A stretch of DNA of 64,000 nucleotides from Erinaceus europaeus (taxonomy: Eukaryota > Chordata > Mammalia > Eulipotyphla > Erinaceidae): positions 73,388,553 to 73,452,552 of the forward strand of contig NC_080168.1 of the NCBI RefSeq assembly GCF_950295315.1, read 5' to 3'. How positions within the stretch are numbered: position 1 is the stretch's first letter; the number at the start of each line of letters is the position of its first letter. Positions 11,040 through 21,682 of the stretch are shown here, piece by piece. The translations under genes were made by a program, and so were the position numbers. The notes beneath the pieces were generated by a model. It was not told where the DNA came from, did not search any database, and worked only from the letters and a program-made list of their open reading frames with translations.

Positions 11040-11229
11040 ATATTTTCCCTCTTATTTAATAAGACAGAGAAATTGAGAGGGAGGAAGACATTTAAAGGAA
11101 GAGAGACACTTGGCAGTACTGCTTCACTGCTTCTCAAGCTTTTCGCTGCAGGTGGAAACAAGGGCTTAAACCTGGGTCCTTGTGCACAGTTCTTGTGCTC
11201 AACTGGATGAGCCAACACTTGGCCCCATA
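11040..11229 (-). repeat. Type A SINE, short subfamily
   Basis: It has AATAAGACAGAGAAATTGAG, GCTGCAGGTGGAAACAAGGG, a CCTGGGTCCTTGTGCAC box and ends CCAACACTTGGCCCC. It abuts a plus-strand copy. Confidence 0.75.
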
Positions 11230-11238
11230 TTTGCAGCA

Positions 11239-11540
11239 TGTTAAGGACCCTGGACCCCACCTGTAGGAGGAAAGCTTCACATGAGGCGAAGTAGTGCTAC
11301 AGGTGTCTCTCTGTCTCTTTCCCTCTCTATCTCCCGCTCTCCTCTCAATTTCTCTCTTTCTGGGGTGGAGGGTAGATAGCATAATGGTTATGCAAAGAGA
11401 CTCATGCTTGAGGCTTCAAAGTTCCAGGTTCAATCCCCTGCACCACCCCAAGACAGAGCTGAGCAGTACTCTGGTAAAAAAAAATAATAATAATTTCTCT
11501 CTGTCTGTATCCAATAATAAATAAATAAATAAAAATTAAA
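11239..11540 (+). repeat. Type A SINE split by a type B SINE
   Basis: This is a plus copy lacking its head: CCCCACCTGTAGGAGGAAAGC, then a C/T body up to AATTTCTCTCT. It resumes after the inserted element with GTCTGTATCCAATAATAAATAAA. Confidence 0.8.
11358..11491 (+). repeat. Type B SINE nested in type A
   Basis: The head is TAGATAGCATAATGGTTATGC, followed by a CAAAGTTCCAGGTTCAATCC box and an AGTACTCTGGT end with A/AAT tail. AATTTCTCTCT is duplicated at 11347-11357 and 11492-11502, which proves insertion into the older SINE. Confidence 0.9.
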
Positions 11541-11574
11541 AAAGAGAATAAGAAGAAAAACTGGGCAAACATAT

Positions 11575-11764
11575 ATAAATGTAGATAGATCATTATAGAA
11601 ATAATAGTCAGCCCATATCTGTGACCTTAGGAGAATTCCTGCAGTTTCCAGTGGAGGGAATTGGGGACACACAGAACTCTGGTGGTGGGAATGGTGGGGA
11701 ACTATACCTCTATTAGCTTATAATTTTGTAAATCAATATTAAATCACTAATAAAATTTGTTCTT
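11575..11764 (+). repeat. Retroposon X, 3' end
   Basis: This is a plus-orientation copy of the X 3' end: GGGGACACACAGAACTCTGG, TGGTGGGAATGGTGGGGAAC, and TTAAATCACTAATAAAATTTG, which contains AATAAA. Confidence 0.7.
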
Positions 11765-11929
11765 TAAAGTCATCTTTGCAGCCTGCCATTCAGAAATAAT
11801 CACTATTAAATATTAATGTTTACTACTCCACTTTCAGCAGTTTTTTATTTATAACATTATACTCAGCAATAACCAACATGTGGCTTTATAGGAGCCAGTC
11901 CTTTATTCAGAATATTTTTATAAATGAGA

Positions 11930-12815
11930 TTGATTTTATTTTATTAGCAATTTGATATTGATTTACAAAATTATATGTTAACAGGAGTATAATTCCACAT
12001 TGTTCCCACTACCAGAGTTCTGAATCCCAAGTTTCTCCATTGCAAACCACCACAGTTCTCCCAAGGTTGCAGATATGGGTTAATGGGCATCTCTACAGCT
12101 ATCTGTCTACATTTGTACATATTTGCCCCCCTCTTCTTCCAGGCAGTCCTCTCTTCCCCTGTAGGTCATATGTCACCCTACTACATCCAAATATTTCTCT
12201 TTTTTGTCCCCTCTCTCCTGGGCCTGATGGAACTGGAGTTCAGAGCCCTCTTGTCCTCTTCCTCCTGTCACTTCTCCCCCACTGGGAATATGGATCAAAG
12301 TTGTTTTTTGGGGTACAGAAGGTAGGAGTTTTGGCTTCTGTAATTGCTTCTCTGCTGGAACTGGGCATTGGCAGGTTGATCCATACCCCCAGCCTGTTGC
12401 TATCTTTCCCTAGTTTGTTAGGGCTCTGGAGAGGTGAAGTTCCAGAATTCACTTGTGAGGTTGTCAGCCCAGAGAAGTCAGGGTGGAGTCATGGTCATGT
12501 CTGCAACTTGGTGTCAGGTTTGAAGAGCTGTGAATGACACCTCAAGCTCTGTATGTCTGGTTGTAGTCCACTCTGAGTATTCAGTAGCAGCATAATGTGA
12601 GATGGCAGCACTAGTAGTGATTTGGTTGAGGTCACCATAGGTGGAATGGGGGTAAAGAATCAGAGAGAGGAGTGGCCATAATCCTAGAGGTTCCAGGACT
12701 AGGAGAAATTTCTCCTAGTCTTAGAAAGAGCTTAGAATAGGAATAGTCAATTGTTATTAAAACCAGGTTAGTTGGGGGGTTGTTTTATGCAAATCCTGTG
12801 GTTAGCATCTATAAT
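11930..12815 (-). repeat. Retroposon X, long copy
   Basis: This minus-strand copy has TTGATTTACAAAATTATATG at its 3' edge, then (plus strand) GGTACAGAAGGTAGGAGTTT, CTTCTGTAATTGCTTCTCTG and CATTGGCAGGTTGATCCATA. The far part (12500-12815) matches the far part of the 26-27 kb copy but skips its middle. The open frame across 12040-12537 follows repeat sequence and is not a gene. Confidence 0.75.
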
Positions 12816-12829
12816 GATGCTGATTTTCT

Positions 12830-13063
12830 TTTTTTTTTTATTGTTGTAGTTGTTGTTGGGTAGGACAGAGAGAAATGGAGAGAGGAGGGGAAGATAGAGA
12901 GGGGGAGAGAAAGATAGACACCTGCAGACCTGCTTCACCACTTGTGAAGTGAACCCCCCTCCTGCAGGTGGGGAACCGGGGGCTCGAACCGGGATCCTTA
13001 CACCAGTCTTTGCGCTTTGCGCCATGTGTGCTTAACCCGCTGCACTACCACCCGACTCCCCCA
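12830..13063 (-). repeat. Type A SINE with target duplication
   Basis: This full minus copy starts after a T-run. The tRNA-like end reads (plus) GGGGGCTCGAACCGGGATCC with TTGCGCTTTGCGCCATGTG. It is flanked by GATGCTGATTTTCT (12816-12829) and GATACTGATTTTCT (13064-13077). Confidence 0.9.
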
Positions 13064-13094
13064 GATACTGATTTTCTAATTGCACATAGTATGT

Positions 13095-13348
13095 ATGACG
13101 TGTAAGGACCCACAGGAGGATCCTGGTTCAGGTGCCAGGTTACCCACCGGCAAGGGGCGCCACTTCACAAGCAGTGAAGCAAGTCTGCAAGTGTCTGTCT
13201 TTCTCTCCCTCGTTATCTACCCCTCCCCTCTCAATTTCTCTCTGTCCAATCCAGAAAAATAAATTTTAAAAAAATGGCTGCAGGAACAGTAGATTTGTAG
13301 TGCAGGCACCCAGCCCAAGTGATAACCTGGAAGGCAAAAAAAAAAGGA
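13095..13348 (+). repeat. Type A SINE, head lost
   Basis: It starts within the head (GACGTGTAAGGACCCAC), with a GGATCCTGGTTCAGG box, CACTTCACAAGCAGTGAAGC, a C/T body and the long 3' end GATAACCTGGAAGGCAAAAA. Confidence 0.75.
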
Positions 13349-13847
13349 TACTTATTTTTACTTTAAAAAGACAAAAGGAAAGTTTTTTTTTACCTTTTTT
13401 ATTGAGGGGGTTAGTGCAGTCATTGTCACATGAATATAATTTTATTATCCACCTGGCCCCCACAGTTCTCTTCCTCCACCACCCCCTGAGTTTCTTGCTT
13501 TGATGCAATACTCTATGCCCAGTTTATGTTTCACTTTGTGTTCTTCAAAGGAAAAATTCTTAATGTTCTGCTTACTTCAGAACTATTGACTTCCCACTAT
13601 ATAAAATATAGATTGTTCTAATCACGTATAGCCATTTATTATGGAGTATGTTGACAGTGACATGAAGGAACCTTTTTTTTTATTATTGGCATGAAGGTGT
13701 TTGAGTGAAACATCATTTACTTGGTTAATTTTATAGCATTTTATATCAAAGGTGCATCATGCCTTAGAATTACAAGTTAATCAAGTATTCTGCCTCTCTT
13801 TGAGATGCAGCATTTTACTTTAAAACTGCCTGCTTATCATTTATTTA

Positions 13848-14033
13848 TTGTTGCCAGGGCTTCATAGCTCCAGGATCCCTTTTCAGATAGAAAGAGAGAG
13901 AGAGAGTGAGAAGGAAAGACACCACAACACCAAGGATTCCTCCAGTGTGATGGAGTGCCAGCTTGACCATGGGGCTGGGCTCATGCACCTGGCGAAACAG
14001 GAACATTGTCAAGATGAGCTACTCTGCTGACCC
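13848..14033 (-). repeat. SINE, type D-like
   Basis: It has a purine tract (AGAGAGAGAGAGTGAG), ACCACAACACCAAGGATTCC and GCTGGGCTCATGCACCTGG. The pattern matches the minus copies at 1225 and 38500. Confidence 0.6.
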
Positions 14034-14041
14034 AGACTGCA

Positions 14042-14235
14042 TACTTTTTTAGTTTATTTATAAGATGGAAATATTGACAAGCCCATAGGATAAGAGGGGT
14101 ACAATTCTACACAGTTCCCACCACCAGAATGCCCATCCCCTCCCTTGGTATCTTTCCTATTCTTTATCCCTCTGGGAGCATGGACCCAGTATCATTATGG
14201 GGTACAGAAGATGGAAGGTCTGGCTTCTGTAATTG
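14042..14235 (-). repeat. Retroposon X fragment
   Basis: It has ACAAGCCCATAGGATAAGAG, CCCTCTGGGAGCATGGACCC and GATGGAAGGTCTGGCTTCTG, the most conserved block of X. It breaks off into the tandem repeat that follows. Confidence 0.75.
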
Positions 14236-14302
14236 TTTATTCTTAAATAGTAATTGTTTATTCTTAAATTGTTTATTCTTAAATTGTTTATTCTTAAATA
14301 GA
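14230..14302. repeat. 15-bp tandem repeat
   Basis: The unit AATTGTTTATTCTTA appears about four times, the first spaced by AATAGT. It lies directly at the broken edge of the X copy. Confidence 0.8.
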
Positions 14303-14400
14303 GTTTTCATTTTTATTCCTTTATACATGACTGAAATCATAGTTTTTAGTGTTCCTTGAGGATAAAGTTTGTCATTCAGATCAGTGTAGTTTGAGTTATT

Positions 14401-14575
14401 AGCTAATGTTAACTAATTAATTAATTATTAATTAATAAATCAATGATAATTATTAATAATTAATATTAATAATCAATAATCGATTGATTAAATATTAATA
14501 ATTATTAAACATGTAGTTTGAGAATTAGTGACAGTTTTTATTAGTTTATTAGAATTAGTGACAGTTTTTATTAGT
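14401..14575. repeat. AT-rich tract plus 30-bp duplication
   Basis: 14401-14515 is nearly pure A/T (TTAATTAATTATTAATTAAT and similar). It is followed by two copies of AGAATTAGTGACAGTTTTTA plus TTAGTT, at 14521 and 14551, in direct tandem. Confidence 0.8.
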
Positions 14576-14644
14576 TCCCTATGAATACTATTACTTCTGT
14601 TAGCTGTTTTACTATCTAGACATTATTTTCTTTAAAAAATTATG

Positions 14645-14948
14645 TGGGAGCCTGGCAGTGACGCACATAGTGCAAAGCGCGAGGACTGATGCAAAGATCC
14701 TAGTTTGAACCCCCGGCTCCCCACCTGCGGGGCGGGGGTAACTTCACAGGTAGTGAAGCAGTTCTGCAGGTGTCTTTCTTTCTCCCACACCCCCCTCCCC
14801 TGTCTTCCTCATTTCTCTCAATTTCTCTCTGTCCTATCCTATAACAATGTAACAGTAACAACAATAATGGAGGGAAAATGGCCTCTTGGAGCAGTGGATT
14901 TTTAGTACAGGCATCGAGCCCCAGAAATAACCCTGAAGGAAAAAAAAA
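14645..14948 (+). repeat. Type A SINE, full length
   Basis: The head is GGGAGCCTGGCAGTGACGCAC with GTGCAAAGCGCGAGGACTG, followed by a CCCACCTGCGGG box, CTGTCCTATCCTATAACAAT and the 3' end AATAACCCTGAAGGAAAAAA. The target duplication is not clear. Confidence 0.85.
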
Positions 14949-15767
14949 TGTTTCAATCATTCTATTATTTAATTCTCAACCCTGAAACAGTTCATTTTCA
15001 TTTGATGTGAAATTCCCCATGCCACCACATTCTGTCCACCATCCTTCCATTGGTGTCATGCTTAGCTTGCTCTTGTCCCCACCATGGAGATCAGCTTCTA
15101 GCACTTGGTCTGGCAGTCATCCCTTCTTGGTCAAGCCCTCCTCTGTGCCCTTCCTCAGTAGTCACATAGCACCTGGCACCTCTAATGATCTCAGTGCTGT
15201 CCTTGAACGGTCCTTTCACCATCACATTTTTATCTGGCATATACAGTGACTGGCACAGTGTAGCTTATTAGTAAAAGTTCTTACCATTCATTTTTTAATG
15301 TAAATACCAAACTTCTTTGGGCCAATGGATTTCTTGGCATCAGAGCTTCCTGACTTTGTCTTGGTAACCAGATTTCTGCTACTTAATTGAATTAAACACT
15401 TTGTGATGTTGTAGGCATTCTCTTGATAGCTTCTGTAACATGGATGCTTATTTACTATTGCCATGATAGTCAAAGAGAAGCCAACTAAACATAGGGGCAA
15501 ACTTTGAGTCTATTTTTCTATTTTTTTAAATTGTGAAACCTCTCAGTTCTTTTTTCTAGTTGCTTGGCAACAAGTATGCTAAGAAGTTGTAATTCTATTC
15601 ATTTATTCATATAAATTAAAGTAAATGCTTATCAGTTCCTGAGATTAGAAGTTAAATTTTTATCTCTTGTTTCAGTGTTTCCAAGTTGTGTGCCCAGGCA
15701 CCACTGTAAACTCAAAGGTCTAACAACAGCTGTTTATATATTTTAAGTGTTTATTTTAAATATTTGG
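14949..15767. other. Mostly unique intron sequence
   Basis: A C-rich stretch at 15010-15260 ends CATATACAGTGACTGGCACAGTG, which may be an old L2-type remnant. The remainder has no recognised content and no exon-like frame with splice sites. Confidence 0.35.
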
Positions 15768-15966
15768 TTACTTATTTATTAGAGTCAGAGAGAAATAGAG
15801 AGGGGAGGAGGAGCAGGAGCAGGAAGGGAGAGTGACAGAGAGACAGCTGCATCACTGCTCCACTGCTTATGAAGCTTTTACCTACAGGTGGGAACTGGGG
15901 GCTTGAACCTGGATCCTTGAGTAGTATAACATATACACTCAATCAGGTGTGCCATCACCTGGCTTG
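15768..15966 (-). repeat. Type A SINE, short subfamily
   Basis: It has a purine body with GGGGAGGAGGAGCAGGAGCA, ACAGGTGGGAACTGGGGGCT and GTGTGCCATCACCTGGCTTG. Confidence 0.75.
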
Positions 15967-16111
15967 TGAGTATTTTCCACATAACTTTTTCAAATTCATT
16001 TTAATTATTTTTATTTCATTGGGATATAGTGGTTTACAGTTGTTAGCACTTTGATAACTAGTCTTTCTTCTGTCTTAGATGCACTGTGACAAATGTATTA
16101 AGACATTAGGA

Positions 16112-16560
16112 TGGGTTGGGGAGATAGCCTAATGGTTATGCAAAAGACTTCTATGCTTGAGATTCCAAAGTCCCAGGTTCACTCACCCACCCACTATAAG
16201 CCAGAGCTGAGCTGTGCTTTGGAAAAAAAAGTGGGGGGTGGTACCCCTGATTGAGCACACATGTCATAGTGTGCAAGTACACTATATTCAAGCCCCCAGG
16301 AAATTTCTGAAGCGGTGAAGCAAGGCTGCAGGTGTCTCTGTCTCTCCTTCTCTGTATTCCCCCTTCCTCTCAATTTTTGGCTGCTTCTATCCAATAAATA
16401 GAATATTTTTAAATTTTATTTATTTGTTTATGAGAAATGATAGGAGAGAGAGAAAGAACCAGACATCACTCTGGTACATGTGTTGCTAGGGGTTGAATTT
16501 AGGACCTCATGCTTGAGAGTCCAAAGCCTTACCACTGTGCCACCTCCCGAACCACCACGA
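16112..16560. repeat. Cluster: type B, type A, type C SINEs
   Basis: Three copies abut: type B plus at 16112-16228 (TAGCCTAATGGTTATGCAAA), type A plus at 16229-16405 (truncated middle, ending TCTATCCAATAAATAG), and type C minus at 16410-16560 (ACCAGACATCACTCTGGTAC). They probably inserted into one another's A-rich tails. Confidence 0.75.
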
Positions 16561-16974
16561 GACAATAAAATTTTAAAAAGATATACTTTAAACCATTAAT
16601 CCCCCAATAAATAAATAAATAAGACATACTTCAGGTGACAGATTAAAAAAAAAAGTTAGGATGCCATAGCCTAGGAAGTTTGCTCAGTCTGGTGTAGTGG
16701 AAAAGCTGGAAAAAAAATGCTTAGTCATATGAGAGGAGTTTATTAGGCTGCAGGGACCCACTCAGACTTGTTAAGCAGTATGTTCAGATCACTTTTATGT
16801 TCTAGGAAGGGAAAAAAATTGTTGAAAAGTGGAAAATGGCTTACAGGGTCAGAAGATTGATAGGAGTCAACTAGGAGGCTGTTCTAAAACTGGAGAAATA
16901 ATGAAGTATTTAATTGCCAAAGGCAGGTAATCAGTGATCAAGACCATATAAGCACTATGTGATAGAAGTCCCAA

Positions 16975-17160
16975 AATCCTCAGACCCTGGCTTGTCTGCT
17001 TGTCCTGAGCTGAGGGTCATGGGCAGATCACTGAACTCACCAAAGCCTCTGGTTTCTTGACAGTAAAATAGGAAAATCAATGAGACCTAGACAAAGTCTT
17101 GCAAGGGGCTTCCCCGCTGTGTCTAGTACACAGCAAAAAAATGTCAACTCTTATTATGAC
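16975..17160 (+). repeat. MIR remnant
   Basis: The words GGGCAGATCACTGAACTCAC, TCTGGTTTCTTGACAGTAAA and GTCTAGTACACAGCAAAAAAATG follow the MIR pattern of acceptor words (GACCTTGGGCAAGT, CCTCAGTTTCCTCATCTGTAAAATGG, GGCACATAGTAAG). Confidence 0.55.
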
Positions 17161-17180
17161 CTGACTTGGCACAGTGGCTG

Positions 17181-17342
17181 TTGAGAGGGAAGGGGGAGAT
17201 AAAGAAGGAGAAAGAGATACCTGCAGCACTGTTTCACTACTCATGACACATCCCCCTGCATGGTGCGGACTAGGGACTTGAACCCAGGCTTTTGAGCATT
17301 AGAGTATGTATGCTGTCCCAAGTGTGCCACTACCCAGACCCT
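17181..17342 (-). repeat. Type A SINE fragment
   Basis: It has GAGAGGGAAGGGGGAGATAA, CCCTGCATGGTGCGGACTAG and CACTACCCAGACCC. It is a short-subfamily minus copy. Confidence 0.7.
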
Positions 17343-17472
17343 TTTATCTATTTCTATCATGATTATAGGAATGCAGTTTTTAACAGGCAATACTGTGTCC
17401 AACAGTGAGTTCCCTGCCCCCACGTTTGGTTTATTTTCCATATATGAGCTGTGAAGGAAGTAAAGTTGTTTT

Positions 17473-17800
17473 TTTTTTTGCTTCCAGGGTTATTGCCGGG
17501 GCTCATTGCCTGCACCATGAATCCACTGCTCCTGGAGGCCATTTTTTCCCATTTTGTTGCCCTTGTTGTTGTTGTTGTTATTGTTATTGTTGCCATTGTT
17601 GTTGTTGGATAGGACAGAGAGAAATTGAGAGATGAGGGGAGACAGAAAGGGGGAGAGAAAGACACCTACAGACCTGCTTTGCTGCTTATGAGGAGACCCC
17701 CTGCAGGTGGGGGGCCAGGGGCTCAGACTGGGATCCTTACACCAGTCCTTGCACTTTGTGCCATGTACACTCAACCTGCTTCACAACTCCCCGACCCACA
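17473..17800 (-). repeat. Type A SINE, full length
   Basis: It has GGGTTATTGCCGGGGCTCAT, a TTGTTGTTATTGTT tract, ATAGGACAGAGAGAAATTGA and CAGGTGGGGGGCCAGGGGCT. TAAAGTTGTTTT (17461-17472) and TAAAGTGGTTTT (17801-17812) are the likely target duplication. Confidence 0.85.
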
Positions 17801-18269
17801 TAAAGTGGTTTTAAAAGGACTGATTCACCTCTGGTGGAACTGGCAAATGGTCTTAGAAGTTATGTGTCAGAAAGGCTTTATTTCGACAAGGAAGGGGGAC
17901 AGGTAGTTGAGCCTCCATTTAATTTTGAATGAAACACACTGGGAGGAAGCAGTGGAAGTTTCTGAGTCAAACACAAGAGCCTAGAAGGCCAACTGGGATA
18001 GAGAAGATGGTGGATACTGGACATTTTTGAGTCATGTCTGTGAAGTATATTGGAGGCAAACATTTGACAACTATGAGACTTTTTCAATATTGTGCATTTA
18101 TTTTCATATTAGGGAAGTGTTCTTGTACAATGACATTAAACTTTGAGTCAACTAGAATAAGGAGCCCTATTAACATTTTGATTGTTTCATTATTTTAGAG
18201 AAATATTAATTACATTAGTGTATGACAATGCCTAGAACATTTTTAAAAACTATCAAACTGTAGTATACA

Positions 18270-19070
18270 TCCAGGAAAGTACACATATCATAAATGTGTA
18301 GCTTGACATGCTCCCACAAAGGAAGCTTATTTAGAAAATCAACAAGGCCAGCAGTCCTTGAACTTACTGCATGCCCTCTTTAGCCTTTTTTTATTATTAT
18401 CATCTTTATTTTTTATTGTATAGAGACATCCAGAAATTGAGAGAGAAGGGGGATATAGAGAAGAGAGAAAGAGAGAGACCTGCAGCCCCACTTCAGCACT
18501 TGTGAAGCTTTCCCTCTGCAGGTGGGGACCTGGGGCTCGAACCTGGGTCCTTGCACATTGTAACCTATGTGCTCAACCATGTACACCAGCACCTGCCCCC
18601 CTTCACATATTTAGCCCCACCTTTTATCCCCATAACTTCTATCCTGACTTCTATAAGCATATCTTTAGTTTTGTCTATTTTTGTGCTTTATCAGATAGGA
18701 TTACCCTTTATGCATTTCTTTGTTTCAGAATTCCCTCATTCAGCATGATGGCTCTGAGATTTCTCTGTGTCACGCTGTGGTTGTAATCATACATTCTCTT
18801 TACTTTATTGTAATCCATTATGTAGTGAGCAGTCAGTTCCCTCCTTTACTCATGTCAAGTACTGCCGTGAACATTCCAGAGCGTGGCCCTTGGAGAATGC
18901 ACACCTACCTTTCTTTGCTGTATGTGTGGCAGAAGCTGTGGTATATGCCCCCCACCCCTGTATTGACTATGTCAGCTTCCCCACAAGCAAGGTGTGAAGG
19001 TGTGGGAGTTGTTTTTTATGTTGTTGTTTTGTTTTTACTTTACCACCTTGTCAGTGTGTGGTATTGTCCA
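18270..19070 (-). repeat. Old L1 3' region, split by a SINE
   Basis: 18270-18380 (CATCCAGGAAAGTACACATATCATAAATGTG) and 18604-19070 (TTTATTGTAATCCATTATGT, CTGCCGTGAACATTCCAGAG) resemble the 3' part of ancient mammalian L1 on the minus strand. A SINE at 18386-18603 separates them. Confidence 0.5.
18386..18603 (-). repeat. Type A SINE inside old L1
   Basis: It has ATAGAGACATCCAGAAATTG, GCAGGTGGGGACCTGGGGCT, GGTCCTTGCACATTGTAACC and ends CACCAGCACCTGCCCCCC. It is a short-subfamily minus copy. Confidence 0.75.
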
Positions 19071-19236
19071 GTTAAGGTTCTTAATGTTTTCATCCCGGTG
19101 CCTCTGGTGGCTCTTTATATGAGGGGATCATGCTCTGGCCTGGCTTTGCATCTGACCAATGGCCTATTATGAGGCCAGTCACATTTTCAGCTCTTTGTGG
19201 ATTATCTGTGCAGCTTCCTTTCAAAAGTTCTATTCT

Positions 19237-19577
19237 GGGGGTCCTGCGGTAGCGCAGCTGGTTAAGCGCACGTGGCGCAAAGTGCAAGGACCTGCGGAAG
19301 GATCCCAGTTTGAGACCCCAGCTCCCCACCTGTAGGGGAGTTGCTTCACAGGCAGTAAAGCAGGTCTGCAGGTGTCTCTCTATCTCTCCCCCTCCCTGTC
19401 TTCCCTTCCTCTCCCCATTTCTCTCTGTCTTATCCAACAATGTATGACATCAACAACAATAATAATCACAACAAGGCTACAACAGCAGGGGCAACAAAAG
19501 GGGGAAAAATGGCCTCCAGGAGCAGTGGATTCATGGGGCAGGCACTGAGCCCCAGCAGTAACCCTGAAGGCAAAAAA
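19237..19577 (+). repeat. Type A SINE with 14-bp target duplication
   Basis: The head is GGGGGTCCTGCGGTAGCGCAG, and the full body ends CAGTAACCCTGAAGGC plus poly-A. AAAAGTTCTATTCT is repeated exactly at 19223-19236 and 19578-19591. Confidence 0.93.
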
Positions 19578-19669
19578 AAAAGTTCTATTCTTTGATCCTT
19601 TTTGTTTTCTTAGGTTGTCTAGATTTCTTTGTACTGATTTGTCAGAGTTCTTTGTGTAACTGACTTTTT

Positions 19670-19745
19670 AAAAAAGATCTTATTTATTAATGAGAAAGAT
19701 AGTAGAGAGAGAAAAATTGGACATCACTCTGGTACATGTGCTGTT
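19670..19745 (-). repeat. Type C SINE fragment
   Basis: It has TTATTTATTAATGAGAAAGA, a purine tract and TTGGACATCACTCTGGTACATGTG, the complement of the type C 3' half. Confidence 0.65.
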
Positions 19746-19869
19746 GACTTTTTTTTAATTTTAAAATTCAACATTTTAAAATTTTAAAACATTTTAATAT
19801 AACAAGAATTGATGGCAACTGACTTGCTAAAGCAACATAGTGGTATTACATTAGGATAAAATGATCTTC

Positions 19870-20520
19870 TTTTTTCTTTCTCCTTTCTTTTTTCTTTCTT
19901 TCTTTCTTTTTTTTTTTTGTGAGCTCAATTTACAGTGGAGAACTCATTCCTCCTCCTTTCCCCAGAATCTTTTGCTTTGATACTTTTCCAGTCCATGTTT
20001 CACTTTGTTCCTCCCTTTCCCTTTCCCCATATATTAAGTCCCACTTATAAGTGAGATCATTTGGTATTTGTCCTTTTCCTTTTGGCTTATCTCACTTAAC
20101 ATAATGTCTTCAAGTTTCATCCAAGATGATGTGAAGGAGATAAGTTCATCATTTTTGACAGTTGAGTAGTATTCCACCACATATTTCACAATTTTGTTAG
20201 GCACTCTTGATGTTGGACATCTGTGTCGCTTCCAGGTTCTGGTGATTATAAACTCCGCTGCTGTGAACATAGGCATACACAGATATCTTCTGATATGTAT
20301 TGTTTCCTTTGGGTATAACCCCAGGAGAAGAGTTGCTGGGTCATAGGGTATGCCCGCTTCTAGTGTGCTGAGAGTTTTCCAGACAGTTCTCCACAAAGGT
20401 TGGACCACTTTACACTCCCATCAGCAGTGCAGAAGTCTCCCTTTCCCCCTACATCCTCTCCAACATTTGTTGTTTCTGGTCCTTTCTGATGTGTGGCATT
20501 CTCACAATGTTCGACATTTT
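19870..20520 (-). repeat. L1 3' fragment, antisense
   Basis: After a poly-T side (19885-19918) the minus strand encodes the carboxyl end of L1 ORF2 between 20408 and 20034. It includes [12 protein letters not shown], a CPTS..PNKIVKYVVEYYS block and MLSEISQKEKDKY. The element is 5' truncated near 20520, so it cannot move. Confidence 0.85.
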
Positions 20521-20544
20521 TTACTTTTTAAAAAAACTACATTT

Positions 20545-20690
20545 CAGTGGGTCAGAAAAACAGCTCACTTAGTGCACTGCTTTACCATGTGAGTGACCCA
20601 GGTTCTAGCTCAGTCCCCACCACATTGAAGGAAGCTTCAGCATGTGGTCTCGATGCTCTCTTGACCTCACTGCCTATGAAGGTAAATTAA
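20545..20690 (+). repeat. Type D SINE
   Basis: It has CAGAAAAACAGCTCACTTAG, ACCCAGGTTCTAGCTCAGTC and ATTGAAGGAAGCTTCAGCAT. It ends about 200 bp before the next exon. Confidence 0.65.
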
Positions 20691-20894
20691 AGGGTTTCAG
20701 AAACCAAGGGTTTTCTATGGAGAAGAAATGCTCCTCTATTTTGTCTAATGTCTTTTATGTATTTCATTATAGCCATTTCCATGCATCGCATCTGTCATAA
20801 ATGATCCATTTTTGAAGCTGCAGTAATGTAATTGTATCATCTCCTGCCACAGTGATAAAGAGCGGGTCTTTCCTTTTTGTTTTTTTCCCCTTAG

Positions 20895-20980
20895 ATGGCA
20901 ATTTATGAAGACTCAGTCACAGCTCATCTTACAAAAATCCTCAATTCTGATGAACATGCAGTGATTCTGTCATCTGTCAA
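20895..20980 (+). CDS. DGKH: DGKH exon: linker start
   Basis: This exon has 86 bases, phase 0 in, with two bases of a Lys codon out. It encodes MAIYEDSVTAHLTKILNSDE followed by HAVILSSV, probably an amphipathic helix at the start of the insert between DAGKc and DAGKa. The leading Met is an internal residue, not a start: the frame continues directly from the exon at 10079. The acceptor is TTTTCCCCTTAG and the donor is CAA|GTGAGT. It sits alone between a 10.7-kb and a 7.6-kb intron. Confidence 0.92.
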
Positions 20981-21278
20981 GTGAGTTATGGAGTAGAAGT
21001 GATGAAACAGTTACATGGTGGGAATAAAAGGAAAGCAGGCTCATGCTTTTGAAAAGACATCTATGAAGTGGTTTTGTAGAATTCTGAACTCACTAGATTT
21101 GATCTTTAAGGAAGCATTTTAGCACCTTATGAGTCTTACTGTGGAGATTATGGAGAATGTATATGTGCATGGCTATGCACATATACATACATATCTTTTG
21201 ATGCTTGATTTGAAGTGTTTGTCAAAAGATGGGTAGTTATTGGTGTTAACTTAGTATAAGATCCCATTTAAAGATGTG

Positions 21279-21347
21279 TTGGGTTGTTGGAAAAGTCATG
21301 ACACATTTTTGATTGGAAAATTCACCATGACTTTTCCTACAACCCAA
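21279..21347. mobile_element. 69-bp mariner-like MITE
   Basis: This is a palindromic element. The left end TTGGGTTGTTGGAAAAGTCATG matches the complement of the right end with one mismatch over 22 bases. A short non-palindromic centre carries ACACATTTTTGATTGG. A TA follows on the right (21348-21349); the left neighbour is TG, possibly a mutated TA. Size, shape and TA target fit a Tc1/mariner-derived miniature element of the MADE1 kind. It has no coding capacity. Confidence 0.8.
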
Positions 21348-21682
21348 TATTTATGATAATCATACTATGGAAGGCACTATTATAACTCATTATTTCCATG
21401 AACACTACTATTTAGGGACTATTTACCACAGGAAAATAAAAATGATGAAAATTTTCAAGACAAAAGTTCATAGCACATTGGAATTCCATGACTATATCAA
21501 TACAAGGCATATAGAAGTATATGATATATAATCATATGTAATTCTACTACTGCATATTAATTTAAAAGTACAGGCTATATCCAGTAGTTAAGTTGTCTCC
21601 ACAAAAGGAGATAAAGCTGCTTGGTTTTATTACCCCAGATGTCTCCTGACTGAATCTTAGAATTTAATTCTAAAGTGTCAAT

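Noticed and set aside
12040..12537. 165-codon open frame
   Set aside because: It lies wholly in a retroposon X copy. Similar frames recur in other X copies with different breaks, so it reflects repeat sequence.
20895..20980. ATG at the start of this exon as an internal start codon
   Set aside because: The frame continues from the upstream exon and no promoter-like or leader sequence is seen. The Met is internal.
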